From an uncultured Bacteroidales bacterium (lineage in GTDB: Bacteria > Bacteroidota > Bacteroidia > Bacteroidales > SZUA-534), in assembly GCA_902790595.1 (NCBI GenBank), contig CADASL010000001.1:248001-312000 (forward strand): a DNA stretch of 64,000 nt, written 5' to 3'. A program made the translations under genes and the position numbers. Positions 42,767 through 50,993 of the stretch are shown here, in pieces. How positions within the stretch are numbered: the first letter of the stretch is position 1; each line of letters begins with the position of its first letter. The notes beneath the pieces are model-generated. The model did no database searches. It was given only the letters and a program-made list of their open reading frames with translations, and was not told where the DNA came from.

Positions 42767-42898
42767 AAATCAGCTTATCGTGCCCGAAAGATATTTCTGC
42801 GTGAGTTCGTGCTTCGGATTTTTGAAAACCTGCTGCGCATCGCCAACCTCAATCACCTCGCCCATATAGATAAATATCACATAATCAGCGATTCGCAA
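42767..42898. repeat. Copy B of the repeat: the genuine pstB 3' end
   Basis: The in-place last 42 or so codons of pstB. It is the partner of 41687-41818. Confidence 0.95.
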
Positions 42899-43612
42899 GG
42901 CTTGACGAAGCGTGTGCGTAACCATCACAATCGAATATTGCTCTTTGAGTTTGACAAACAAATCCTCAACAATCTTGCTCGAAACGGGGTCGAGAGCCGA
43001 AGTGGCCTCGTCGGCGAGAATGAACTCGGGCTCGACGGCAAGGCTGCGGGCAAGGCAGAGTCGCTGCTGCTGACCAATCGAGAGTTTGGTGGCGGGGCTT
43101 GTCAGGCGGTCCTTCACCTCGTCCCAAAGGCCAACAACTTTCAGATAATGACGCACAATTTTCCGCAACTCGCGGCGGCTGCTGACACCGTGAATCTTGC
43201 AGCCGTAGGCAATGTTGCCGAAAATGGACATCGGCAGCGGTGTGGGGCGCTGCGGCACAAGGCCGATACGGCGGCGCAGTTCAACCAAATCGGACGCCGA
43301 ACAGTTCACAATGCTTTTATCGCCAATGCGGATATCGCCCGACGTGCGCACGCCCTCAATCGTGTCCGACAGGCGGTTCAGGCTCTTGAGCAGAGTGGAT
43401 TTTCCGCAACCCGACGGCCCCACAATGCACGTGATTTTGTTGGCGGGAATGGTCACCGACACGTCTTTCAGAATGGGCGAGCCCTCAATCGACAGGTTGA
43501 AATGGTCGACCGTGAGTTCGGGCGCCACATCGGGGTGCTTGAACTTTGCGTCGGGCACAAACGGCTCGTTGCTGTCGTTGGCGAAGATTTTTCGCAATAT
43601 GAGTTTTCTCAT
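42770..43612 (-). CDS. pstB: Pst-type oxyanion ABC transporter, ATP-binding protein
   Basis: A 280-residue ATPase. Walker A CIVGPSGCGKSTLLKSL (about 60-76), the signature LSIGQQQRLCLARSLA (about 170) and Walker B FILADEATSALDPVS (about 188-202) are intact, with the switch His in VMVTHTLRQALRIAD. An N-terminal extension of about 30 residues precedes the domain. Its start overlaps the pstA stop by 4 bases (ATGA, 43609-43612). By family this is phosphate import, but the operon lacks phoU and shares a promoter dyad with cysD, so sulfate or another oxyanion is possible. Confidence 0.88.
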   Translation of the reverse strand: MRKLILRKIFANDSNEPFVPDAKFKHPDVAPELTVDHFNLSIEGSPILKDVSVTIPANKITCIVGPSGCGKSTLLKSLNRLSDTIEGVRTSGDIRIGDKSIVNCSASDLVELRRRIGLVPQRPTPLPMSIFGNIAYGCKIHGVSSRRELRKIVRHYLKVVGLWDEVKDRLTSPATKLSIGQQQRLCLARSLAVEPEFILADEATSALDPVSSKIVEDLFVKLKEQYSIVMVTHTLRQALRIADYVIFIYMGEVIEVGDAQQVFKNPKHELTQKYLSGTIS

Positions 43613-44457
43613 CGTAATTTATGTTTTGAGAATCGGTTTGTTATAAATCGACCTAAAAGACTTATTACAAGTACAATAATTGTCAATACAACGGCGGCGG
43701 CGTAGGCGCGGTTCTGCACTTCGGCCTGTGGCGCGCTCAATTGGAAGAAGATTGACAGCGGCAGAGTGGCCGTCTGCTGCGAGAGCGACGTGGGGATTGT
43801 GTCGGAAAAACCCGCGGTGAACATCACACCCGCCGCATCGCCGATTGAGCGCCCCACCGAAAGCAGCGTGGCGGTGGCGATTCCTGGCGCTATCTGCCTC
43901 ATTACCACACCCATAGTTTCCCAACGTGTCGCGCCAAGCGAAAACGAAGCCTCAAGCAAATCGCGTGGAAAGTTCTTCGCCACCTCGTCCATCGAGCGGA
44001 TTAGAATGGGAATAATCAGCAGAGTTTCAACCAGAATGCCGCCCAAAAGCGACGTGCGCAAACCGAAATAAATCATCAGCGTGAAGGCAAACGCGCCATA
44101 AACGATTGACGGAATGCCAAATAGCACATCGAAAGCCAGTCGTGCCACGTAGGCCAGCCGCGACTTCGATTTCAGATAAACATTCAGGAAAAAGACAACA
44201 GGAATGCTGATTATCAGTCCGATAGCCGTTGACGACAACACAATGTAGAGCGACCCGACAATGGCGTTCAGGAAGCCGCCCGACTTGCCAATGTAGAATC
44301 CGCCACCAGGCAGCGACGACACCATTTCCCACGTCAGGCTACGGGCGCCGCGCTTGAAAACCGTCCAGATAATGCTGCCAACCAGCAGAATGACCGCCGC
44401 TATCGACAAGTACATCGCCACACGCGCAATTCGTTCTTTTACAACAAGTTTGTTCAT
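43609..44457 (-). CDS. pstA: Pst-type ABC transporter permease A
   Basis: A 282-residue permease with six predicted membrane segments (first: VAMYLSIAAVILLVGSIIWT). The family motifs are present: GGFLNAIVGSLYIVLSSTAI, and the cytoplasmic loop EASFSLGATRWETMGVVMRQ that contacts the ATPase. It overlaps pstB by 4 bases. Between it and pstC (44587) are 129 bases of GTTTAGAAG repeats. Confidence 0.88.
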   Translation of the reverse strand: MNKLVVKERIARVAMYLSIAAVILLVGSIIWTVFKRGARSLTWEMVSSLPGGGFYIGKSGGFLNAIVGSLYIVLSSTAIGLIISIPVVFFLNVYLKSKSRLAYVARLAFDVLFGIPSIVYGAFAFTLMIYFGLRTSLLGGILVETLLIIPILIRSMDEVAKNFPRDLLEASFSLGATRWETMGVVMRQIAPGIATATLLSVGRSIGDAAGVMFTAGFSDTIPTSLSQQTATLPLSIFFQLSAPQAEVQNRAYAAAVVLTIIVLVISLLGRFITNRFSKHKLR

Positions 44458-44460
44458 TAA

Positions 44461-44580
44461 AAGTTTAGAGTTTAACGTTTAGAGTTTAGAAGGTTTAGTG
44501 CTTCGCTGTTTAGAAGGTTTAGTTTAATGTTGAACAGGTTTAAAATCATTATTTTTCATTGTTAATTTTCAATTCTCAAC
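44461..44580. repeat. Low-complexity spacer between pstC and pstA
   Basis: GTTTAGAGTTTAACG, AGAAGGTTTAGTGCTTCGC and CAATTTTCAATTCTCAACTG repeats of the same families as at 24990, 35313 and 36670. No gene. Confidence 0.65.
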
Positions 44581-44586
44581 TGTCAA

Positions 44587-45474
44587 TTACTTTCTTTCTA
44601 TCTTTCTCAAAACCAGCCTTGAAGCAAGGTTAAACACCAGCACCACCACGAAAAGCAGCAGCGCGGCGAACATCAGCGCCGACTCGTACATCGGCAGCGA
44701 CAGCATCTCGCCGTAGTTGTTGGCAATGAGCGCGGGGATTGGGTAGCACGCGTCGAAGACCGAATGCGGCACAGCGGCCATATTTCCGCATACCATCAGC
44801 ACTGCAATGGTCTCGCCCAACGCCCTTGAAACGGCCAGCACCACCGACGCGAAAACGCCAGGCATCGATTTTCGAAGAACGACGCTTTGCGCTGTCTGCC
44901 AGCGAGTTGCGCCCAATGCGTACGACGAGTCGCGAAGGTCGTTGCCAACGCTTGAGAAGAGTTCGACAAACAGACTCACCAACAACGGTAAAATCATAAT
45001 ACTCAACACGATACCCGCCGCCAGAGTTGTGTATCCCGACGAGAAACTGACGAAATACGGCGCCAGCCTGTCCGAAATCCACGGCACAATGACCAGCGTG
45101 CCCCACACGCCGTAGATAACCGACGGCAGAGAAGCCAGAATGTCGAGCGCGGGATAGACGCACTTTTTCACCCATCGGCGGGCGTATTCGGTCAGAAACA
45201 CAGCGGTGAAGAGCGACAGCGGCAGCGCAATGACGACGGCAATCAGCGTCACCCAAATGGTGCCCATCACAAACGGGAAGAACCCGAATTTGTTCTTGAA
45301 CGGCTGCCACGTTGAGTCGGTAAGCAAGTCCCACAGCGGGATTTCGCTCAAAATGGGCGCCGATTTACGATAGAGCCCCCATCCCATCACCAGCACAAAC
45401 GCCAGCGCCACAATGGTCACCGTCCGCATAGCACCGCTCGCCGTTCTGTCCTTGATAATCCGTAAGTTACTCAT
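44587..45474 (-). CDS. pstC: Pst-type ABC transporter permease C
   Basis: A 295-residue permease. An N-terminal cytoplasmic stretch is followed by about six membrane segments (AMRTVTIVALAFVLVMGWGL first). It carries the PstC loop SSYALGATRWQTAQSVVLRK and ALGETIAVLMVCGN. It has its own promoter region with the shared dyads (45490-45563), so pstC-pstA-pstB can be transcribed apart from the pstS gene upstream. Confidence 0.88.
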   Translation of the reverse strand: MSNLRIIKDRTASGAMRTVTIVALAFVLVMGWGLYRKSAPILSEIPLWDLLTDSTWQPFKNKFGFFPFVMGTIWVTLIAVVIALPLSLFTAVFLTEYARRWVKKCVYPALDILASLPSVIYGVWGTLVIVPWISDRLAPYFVSFSSGYTTLAAGIVLSIMILPLLVSLFVELFSSVGNDLRDSSYALGATRWQTAQSVVLRKSMPGVFASVVLAVSRALGETIAVLMVCGNMAAVPHSVFDACYPIPALIANNYGEMLSLPMYESALMFAALLLFVVVLVFNLASRLVLRKIERK

Positions 45475-45489
45475 TTTCGCCTTGCTTTT

Positions 45490-45590
45490 ACCTATTATAT
45501 TGATAGGTGAATCGGCGGCAAATGTATGCTTTTTGGTTATTCAGCCTACCAATTTAATGGGTTAAAAGGTAAAAACGGGTATTTATACTT
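45490..45590. promoter_or_regulatory. Regulatory region of pstC: two AACCTAT-N7-ATAGGTT-type dyads, -7 box and upstream block
   Basis: Site 1, ACCTAT-TATATTG-ATAGGT (45490-45508), is perfect and lies between promoter and gene. The -7 box TACATTTG is at 45519-45526 (minus strand). Site 2, GCCTACCAATTTAATGGGTT (45544-45563), is a degenerate copy 16-17 bases upstream of the -7 box. The block AAAAACGGGTATTTATACTT (45571-45590) is 9 bases further. The same order is seen at the porin gene. Confidence 0.75.
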
Positions 45591-45640
45591 ATTTGAAGGG
45601 GGTGAAAATGGGTAAGGCTGATTTCAAACACCTGAAACCA

Positions 45641-45677
45641 AAAACGCCGCACAAATCAGAATTCGCACGGCGTTAAT
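45641..45677 (-). terminator. Rho-independent terminator after the amidohydrolase gene
   Basis: AACGCCG...CGGCGTT stem with a T-run on the minus strand, 28 bases after the stop at 45705. Confidence 0.8.
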
Positions 45678-45704
45678 GGTTATCGTATTGACAAACAACG
45701 TTAA

Positions 45705-46451
45705 CTACAAGTCCATAAACTTCTTCGCATTGTTGTAGAATATATTTTCAAGACCGTCATCGTCGACGCCGCAAGCCGCAACTTTCTGAATCTCAACCGT
45801 TGGGTGGTGGAACGGCGAGTCGATACCGAACATAACCCGCTCGTGGCCTACGGTGTCGTAGGCGTTCTTAATCTGACAACTCATTGACGTGCCCGACGTT
45901 TCGAGCCAGATATTGCTGTAGCGGCGCGCCATAGTTATCGCCGCATCGACATACACTCCGTGGGCGTGGCCCATATGAATCATCACAATGGGCAGGTGCG
46001 GGTGACGCTCGGCCAAGAGTCCGATTTGCCACGGCAGCGAGAAGGGCGGATGCCCCGAATGCACAAACAGCGGACGGCCGTATTTCTCGCAGAGTTCGGC
46101 CACAGGGTCAACGCACGGCGCGTCGGCGGTGTAGCCATCGAAGAGCGACTGCAGTTTGGCGCCCGCAAAATGCTCGTCGCGCAGATAATGCTCGAGCAGG
46201 TCGTAGGCGGGCTGCCCCTGCGCGCAGTTCACCCACATCAGCGGCACAATCTTGTCGGGGTGCTGACGGTAGGCCGCCAACGTATCGTCGTTCGAGTAGG
46301 CGCTCGACGCGCAAAGAATGGTCTTCTCGATATTGTATTCCGCCATCTGCTCAAGCAGCCGCTCGGTGTTGAAATCGATATTGAACGGACTGCCGAACGC
46401 TCCAATATGCGTGTGGGCGTCAATCTTTTTGAATTTGCTGAAATCGTTCAT
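45705..46451 (-). CDS. Amidohydrolase-family (amidohydrolase-2/TatD-like) metal hydrolase
   Basis: A 248-residue TIM-barrel protein. The opening IDAHTHIGAFGS (about 10-21) gives the HxH metal pair, then VHSGHPPFS and MIHMGHAHG add His ligands, and GIDSPFHHPTVEI (about 210) holds the C-terminal Asp. Such enzymes cleave or decarboxylate small organic substrates. Its place between pstS and pstC is unexpected. Its own terminator and a terminator upstream (46547-46586) suggest a separate transcript. Substrate unknown. Confidence 0.82.
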   Translation of the reverse strand: MNDFSKFKKIDAHTHIGAFGSPFNIDFNTERLLEQMAEYNIEKTILCASSAYSNDDTLAAYRQHPDKIVPLMWVNCAQGQPAYDLLEHYLRDEHFAGAKLQSLFDGYTADAPCVDPVAELCEKYGRPLFVHSGHPPFSLPWQIGLLAERHPHLPIVMIHMGHAHGVYVDAAITMARRYSNIWLETSGTSMSCQIKNAYDTVGHERVMFGIDSPFHHPTVEIQKVAACGVDDDGLENIFYNNAKKFMDL

Positions 46452-46546
46452 TTATAGCGTTTTATTTAAGGTGTAAAGGTTAAAATGATTTTAATCCAAT
46501 GGCGCAAAAGTAACTGATTGCCGCAGATTTTTTTGCAGAATTTCAC

Positions 46547-46586
46547 AAAAAAAATCCGCCACAAGAGCACTTTCACCCTTGCGGCG
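46547..46586 (-). terminator. Rho-independent terminator after pstS
   Basis: The minus-strand stem CCCGCCGCAAGGG...CTTGTGGCGG is followed by ATTTTTTTT. It lies 26 bases past the pstS stop. Confidence 0.8.
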
Positions 46587-46611
46587 GGTTCAATCCGCGA
46601 AAGCGTTTATA

Positions 46612-47589
46612 TTATTTATTTTCAAGCAAATCCAGCGCTTTATGAATCTTTTCTTGAGTGATTTCGATATAGCCCACAGGCTCGTTCTTTTTCTGACCAT
46701 CGGTGAGCACATATTTCAGGAAAGCCACAACCACAGGGTCGGTCGGGACGCCTTTGGTGACAAGGTACAAATCGCGGGCGGGCGGCGACGGATAGCGGCC
46801 TTCGGCAATGGCCTTGGTCACGTTGTCCTTCAGGTTGTAGAACTGCTCATCGTCTGATATTGAGCCGTTTTCATCGGTATCGACAGGGAAAATCTGAAGG
46901 TCGGCGTTCAGGTTGTGGGTGTCGTTGTCGTAGGCGTAACCGATATTGTTGAAGCCGATTCCGTAGATATCCTTCTGAATGGCAGCGGCAAGCCCAGGGT
47001 CGCCAAAGACAGCCGTTCCGCCAAGGTCTTCCTGCTTGGCGCCGAACCAGTTGGCAAACGTCTCGGCCGCACCGCAGGCGTCAGAGCGGGTGTAAATGTG
47101 AATCGGCGTCTCATCGTCGGTTCCGAGCACATCGCCCCAAGTCTTCACATCGCCGTCAATCCAAATGCGGCGGGCAATCTCTTTGGTGATTCCGTGCTCA
47201 AGTATCTTGCTGATAATCGGGTTGTTGGCGTTGATTGTCGGCACCACGGCATCTTTAGCCGACGGGAAACCAACGGCGCCCTTCTCCTGCTCCTGCGGAT
47301 AAACTTCGCGCGAAACCATTCCGAAATCGACCACGCCAGCCAGCACGTCGGTCATTCCCTTTCCTGCGCCACCAGCCGACACATCGACCTTCACGCCAGG
47401 ATTCAGTTGTTGGAACTCTTCGGCCCAGACCACCGCCAGCGGATAGAGCGCAAACGCGCCCGACAGCGACAGTTCGCCCTTCAGTTTGCCGTCTTTTGTA
47501 ACCTTGTTGCCCGACGTGCTACCGCCGCACGAAACCAGTGTTGCGACTGCTACAGCCGCCAGCACCACGTAATTTAAAATCCTTTTCAT
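46612..47589 (-). CDS. pstS: Pst-like periplasmic oxyanion-binding lipoprotein
   Basis: A 325-residue lipoprotein (start at 47589; lipobox LVSCGG at residue 21). PstS fold: SLSGAFALYPLAVVWAEEFQ at the N-terminus, GGAGKGMTDVLAGVVDFGMV and IYTRSDACGAAETFANWFG for the anion site. Compared with phosphate-binding PstS (R-S-D-G-S-G-T and D-F-G-A-S-D), the site reads R-S-D-A-C-G-A and V-S-R, so the Asp that marks phosphate is absent. Some PstS clades also have S-R here, so this alone does not prove another ligand. It probably shares the porin's promoter. Confidence 0.8.
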   Translation of the reverse strand: MKRILNYVVLAAVAVATLVSCGGSTSGNKVTKDGKLKGELSLSGAFALYPLAVVWAEEFQQLNPGVKVDVSAGGAGKGMTDVLAGVVDFGMVSREVYPQEQEKGAVGFPSAKDAVVPTINANNPIISKILEHGITKEIARRIWIDGDVKTWGDVLGTDDETPIHIYTRSDACGAAETFANWFGAKQEDLGGTAVFGDPGLAAAIQKDIYGIGFNNIGYAYDNDTHNLNADLQIFPVDTDENGSISDDEQFYNLKDNVTKAIAEGRYPSPPARDLYLVTKGVPTDPVVVAFLKYVLTDGQKKNEPVGYIEITQEKIHKALDLLENK

Positions 47590-47721
47590 TTTCAAATATT
47601 TATTAAAGTTTAAAGTTCTCGAAGTTTTAAGTTGAAAGTTTAACAGGTTTAACAAGTTTAAAATTCGCATTTTAATTATTATCTACCTGATTCACTTTAT
47701 TCTACCTTCTGAATTCTGAAT

Positions 47722-48789
47722 TCAATATTTAACTGTCACCATAAAGTAAATCCCGTTGCGGTTGTCGCGGCCTTTGTTGTTTTCGAGAGTGTAGTTCAGT
47801 TTTAAATCAATGGGTTTCACGGGATTATAATCGAGACCGACGGTGATATCTTGCTCCGAATAGTCGCTGTTGTCGGTGTCGTCGTCGAAGAAATCGTAGC
47901 GTGCAACCAGCGACAAGCCTTTCAGAAACTCGTATCCGCCAGCCACATAGAAGCCTTGCGAGTTCAAGTCGCCAGTTTTTCCTGCAATGTATTCAGCGCG
48001 CGCAAATGCCTTTGCCGATTTGTATGCCACGCCGCCGCCAAAGCGGTTCATCGAAACGTAGAGATTGGTGTCCTGCGCCGCAAACTTGCGTGTGGCTTCG
48101 TTGTAGCCAGGCAGCGCACCTTCGCCCCATTGAAAATATCCAGCCACCGAAAGTTCCTTTATCGGATTGACAATCAATCGTCCAACAATGTCCTTCGACT
48201 CGTTGTTGTCGTTAGCGTTAAGCGTGTGACCGTTGAAGATTGCCAACTTGTAGTTCAAGAGTGAAAATCCTTCCTTTTTGAATGCGCTACCAACGAACTC
48301 AAGACCAAGGTCACGGCCATTTTGGTTGTAGCCCGAAAGGTCGTTCTTGCTCATTCGCACAAGTCGCTGAACCACAAGTGAATAGTTGATAAACTCAAGT
48401 TTTACGGGGTTGTATTCCGAGTTCTCGATTGATAGCGGCGACTTGTACTGTCCCAGCCGCACGCCAAACTCGTTGATAGGCTTGTAGCGCACAAACAAAT
48501 CGAGAATTTTGGGCGTTCCCGTAAGTTCAAGTTGCAGTTTATAGTCAACCTTGCCAGCGTCGCCCTTGTAAAGGTCGCCTTGCAAAACGAGCCTTGCGCG
48601 GCGTAGCAGGAAGGTCGATTGCGGCGCGTCAGTGTAAGTGTAGCCCGCCTGCAAAAATCCCGACGGCGTTACAAGTTTCTTAATCTGCCCAGCCAGTTCG
48701 CTAGCGGTTGGCTCGGCGCCTTCGGTCTGAGCAAACGCCCCCACCGCTGACAATAGTAATGCTGTAATAATCAAATTTGTACGTTTCAT
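47722..48789 (-). CDS. OprO/OprP-type outer-membrane porin
   Basis: A 355-residue outer-membrane beta-barrel with a signal peptide (MKRTNLIITALLLSAVGAFA). Strands such as FLRRARLVLQGDLYK, LKLEFINYSLVVQRLVR-type VKLEFINYSLVVQRLVRMSK, LSVAGYFQWGEGALPGYNE and the final NGIYFMVTVKY fit the phosphate-selective porin O/P family. Such porins pass anions, and the specificity could be phosphate, pyrophosphate or sulfate. It is upstream of pstS by 132 bases. The promoter carries the shared dyads. Confidence 0.85.
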   Translation of the reverse strand: MKRTNLIITALLLSAVGAFAQTEGAEPTASELAGQIKKLVTPSGFLQAGYTYTDAPQSTFLLRRARLVLQGDLYKGDAGKVDYKLQLELTGTPKILDLFVRYKPINEFGVRLGQYKSPLSIENSEYNPVKLEFINYSLVVQRLVRMSKNDLSGYNQNGRDLGLEFVGSAFKKEGFSLLNYKLAIFNGHTLNANDNNESKDIVGRLIVNPIKELSVAGYFQWGEGALPGYNEATRKFAAQDTNLYVSMNRFGGGVAYKSAKAFARAEYIAGKTGDLNSQGFYVAGGYEFLKGLSLVARYDFFDDDTDNSDYSEQDITVGLDYNPVKPIDLKLNYTLENNKGRDNRNGIYFMVTVKY

Positions 48790-48822
48790 TTTAAATAGTT
48801 TTTAGTTTTTTCAATCTTTATT

Positions 48823-48925
48823 AACCTATTGAATTAATAGGTTATTCGTCGGCAAACATACAAGGATTTTGTTTCTGCCTATCGGTTTGGTAGGGAATTT
48901 TATAAAAAATACGATTTTATACTTA
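48823..48925. promoter_or_regulatory. Regulatory region of the porin gene: two dyads, -7 box and upstream block
   Basis: Site 1, AACCTAT-TGAATTA-ATAGGTT (48823-48843), is perfect. The -7 box TATGTTTG is at 48853-48860 (minus strand). Site 2, CCTAT-CGGTTTG-GTAGG (48878-48894), is about 17 bases upstream of it. The block AAAATACGATTTTATACTTA (48906-48925) follows and is identical to the cysD one. Confidence 0.8.
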
Positions 48926-48929
48926 CGGG

Positions 48930-49191
48930 GTGTGGCGGAAATGCGTAACGGGAAGGCAGGGAAACGCTCTAACAGCATATCTGACTATAACGAAAAACAC
49001 CTGTCAATTATGAAAAGAGCCTGATAAAGCATAACGTTCTAATTGTCTTTATCTTCGAAAAGCACTTAGACCGAAATCCACATAAAACAACTAGGCGCAA
49101 ATCGATGTCCCGCCCATAATCATCTATAATTCCATCCAACATTTCCCCTTTTTTCCCTACTTTTCGAAATCTATTTGAAACATTATCTGAA
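48930..49191. other. Intergenic region without a recognisable gene (esterase upstream region)
   Basis: Bases 48930-49191 separate the porin promoter from the carboxylesterase start. A minus-strand frame overlaps the esterase 5' end but has no conserved features. No promoter box, hairpin or RNA gene is clearly seen. Confidence 0.5.
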
Positions 49192-50748
49192 ATGAAAAAA
49201 CACCATTTACTATTTGTGTGCGCCGCACTGGCTCTGGCAGCCTGCAGCACACAACAGCCAGGCGTTGTCACCGTTACGGGCGGCAAGATTCAAGGCATCG
49301 TAACCGACAGTATGTCAATCTTCAAGGGCATTCCGTTTGCCGCGCCGCCTGTTGGCGATTTGCGTTGGAAAGCACCGCAGCCCGTGGTGCCTTGGGACAC
49401 AATCCGACAAGCCACGCAATACGCCGCAATCCCAATGCAGGGCGGACAATCGCCCTACGGCGTGAGCGAAGACTGCCTTTATCTGAACGTCTGGACGCCC
49501 GCAAAGTCGGCTGATGACAAATTGCCCGTGCTGGTTTGGATTTACGGCGGCGGATTCTCGTTCGGCTCAACTTCGGAACCCACCTACGACGGCGCCGACC
49601 TTGCAAGCAAAGGCGTTGTGTTTGTGAGCATTGCCTACCGCGTGGGACAAATCGGATTCTTCTCGCACCCCGAACTGTCGGCCGAAAACCCCAACCACGC
49701 GTCTGGAAACTACGGTCTGCTCGACCAGATTGCTGGCTTGCAATGGATTCAGAACAATATTGCGGCCTTTGGCGGCGACCCTGCAAAAGTCACCATTTTC
49801 GGTGAGTCGGCGGGCGGCATATCGGTTAGTATGCTCTGCGCGTCGCCGTTGGCCAAAGGGCTGTTCCGCGGCGCTATTTCACAGAGCGGCGGCTCGTTCG
49901 GGCCCACCCGTCCGACAACCTATCCTGGCGAGAATATGAAAACACAGGCTCAAGCCGACGACGACTGCCTGAAGATTGCCGAACAACTTGACGCAAAATC
50001 GATTGCCGACCTGCGTGCCATTGATGCCAAAGAGTTTCTGAAGTTCGGGATGAACGGCGGCGGCGCGTGGCCGATTGTCGACGGATATGTTATTCCTGGC
50101 GACCAGTTCGAACTCTACGAGCAAGGCCAGTACAACGATGTGGCGGTGCTCATAGGCTATAATTCCGACGAAGGCGCAAGTTTCAACTTCGGCGGCAATT
50201 CGCCCGAAAATCACGAAGCAAGCGTCCGCCAGCGCTACGGCAAGTTTGCCGACGACCTGCTCAAGGCCTACCCGATGACCGACGGCAAGGTGATGAAAAC
50301 CGCACGCGACCTGATGCGCGACGCAGCCTTCGGCTGGCAGACGTGGTCGTGGGCTCGGCTGCAGGCAAAGACGGGAAAATCAGACGTTTATCTCTACTAT
50401 TTCGACCAGCACCCCAACAACCCCAACCCCGATGCGGGCTCGCCGCACGGCCAGGATGTGGGCTTTGTGTTCCAGCATTTGGACGGCAACAATTCGTCGG
50501 ATTCTGATGTTGCGCTCTCGAAAGCAATGGGCGACTACTGGACCAACTTTGCCAAATACGGCACACCAAACGCCCCCGACTCTAAACTGCCCGAATGGCC
50601 GAAATTCACCAACGACAACCCGCAGGCAATGTATCTGACAGGCCCCACGCCGTTTGTCGGCCCCGTTCCGTCGGAAGAAGCACTAAAGGTTCTCGACGGC
50701 TATTTCGCCTGGCGCCGCACTGATGAGGGCAAAGAGTGGGCTAAATGA
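49192..50748 (+). CDS. Type B carboxylesterase (lipoprotein)
   Basis: A 518-residue alpha/beta hydrolase with a lipobox (ALALAACSTQ, Cys19). GGKIQGIVTDSMSIFKGIPF opens the domain, then the oxyanion hole GGGFSFGST and YGLLDQIAGLQWIQNNIAAF, the catalytic Ser205 in TIFGESAGGISVSML, a Glu in YNSDEGASFNF, and His in GSPHGQDVGFVF. The length is typical of PnbA-like esterases. It probably sits in the outer membrane and cuts carboxyl esters of plant polymers or small molecules. It is next to a restriction-modification island and two CE1-type esterases. Confidence 0.88.
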   Translation: MKKHHLLFVCAALALAACSTQQPGVVTVTGGKIQGIVTDSMSIFKGIPFAAPPVGDLRWKAPQPVVPWDTIRQATQYAAIPMQGGQSPYGVSEDCLYLNVWTPAKSADDKLPVLVWIYGGGFSFGSTSEPTYDGADLASKGVVFVSIAYRVGQIGFFSHPELSAENPNHASGNYGLLDQIAGLQWIQNNIAAFGGDPAKVTIFGESAGGISVSMLCASPLAKGLFRGAISQSGGSFGPTRPTTYPGENMKTQAQADDDCLKIAEQLDAKSIADLRAIDAKEFLKFGMNGGGAWPIVDGYVIPGDQFELYEQGQYNDVAVLIGYNSDEGASFNFGGNSPENHEASVRQRYGKFADDLLKAYPMTDGKVMKTARDLMRDAAFGWQTWSWARLQAKTGKSDVYLYYFDQHPNNPNPDAGSPHGQDVGFVFQHLDGNNSSDSDVALSKAMGDYWTNFAKYGTPNAPDSKLPEWPKFTNDNPQAMYLTGPTPFVGPVPSEEALKVLDGYFAWRRTDEGKEWAK

Positions 50749-50771
50749 TTGTGCAGACAGATTCATTTCTA

Positions 50772-50864
50772 ATGGAAGACAAAAACAACATAGCGATTTA
50801 TCAGAATGCCGAAGGGACGTTGTATGTTGAACGAACTCACAAGGATTTCTTGTTAGTTCAATAA
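50772..50864 (+). pseudogene. Possible N-terminal remnant of a RhuM-like protein
   Basis: A 30-codon frame, MEDKNNIAIYQNAEGTLYVE followed by RTHKDFLLVQ-stop. The first 20 residues resemble the start of Bacteroidota RhuM-family proteins (E-x-x-I-x-I-Y-Q-x-x-D-G-x-x-x-x-x-V). The rest of such a gene is absent. It lies at the left edge of the AT-rich restriction-modification island. The likeness is from memory and short. Confidence 0.35.
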
Positions 50865-50993
50865 GAATGTCGTCAAGTACAACACATAATAGTACATATA
50901 TGTTGCAGAGAATATGTTAAAATGGTATCAAAACATCTTATATTCGCATTCGTTTTTCCAATAAGAAATCATAAGAAAAAAGAATAGCAAGTT

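Noticed and set aside
42770..47589. Plain phosphate-specific Pst operon
   Set aside because: Family membership fits, but the missing phoU and the promoter dyad shared with cysD argue against simply calling it phosphate uptake; the pst names are kept only as family labels.
49008..49286. Minus-strand ORF overlapping the carboxylesterase start
   Set aside because: No signal, no motif, and it is antisense to the lipoprotein leader of a convincing gene.
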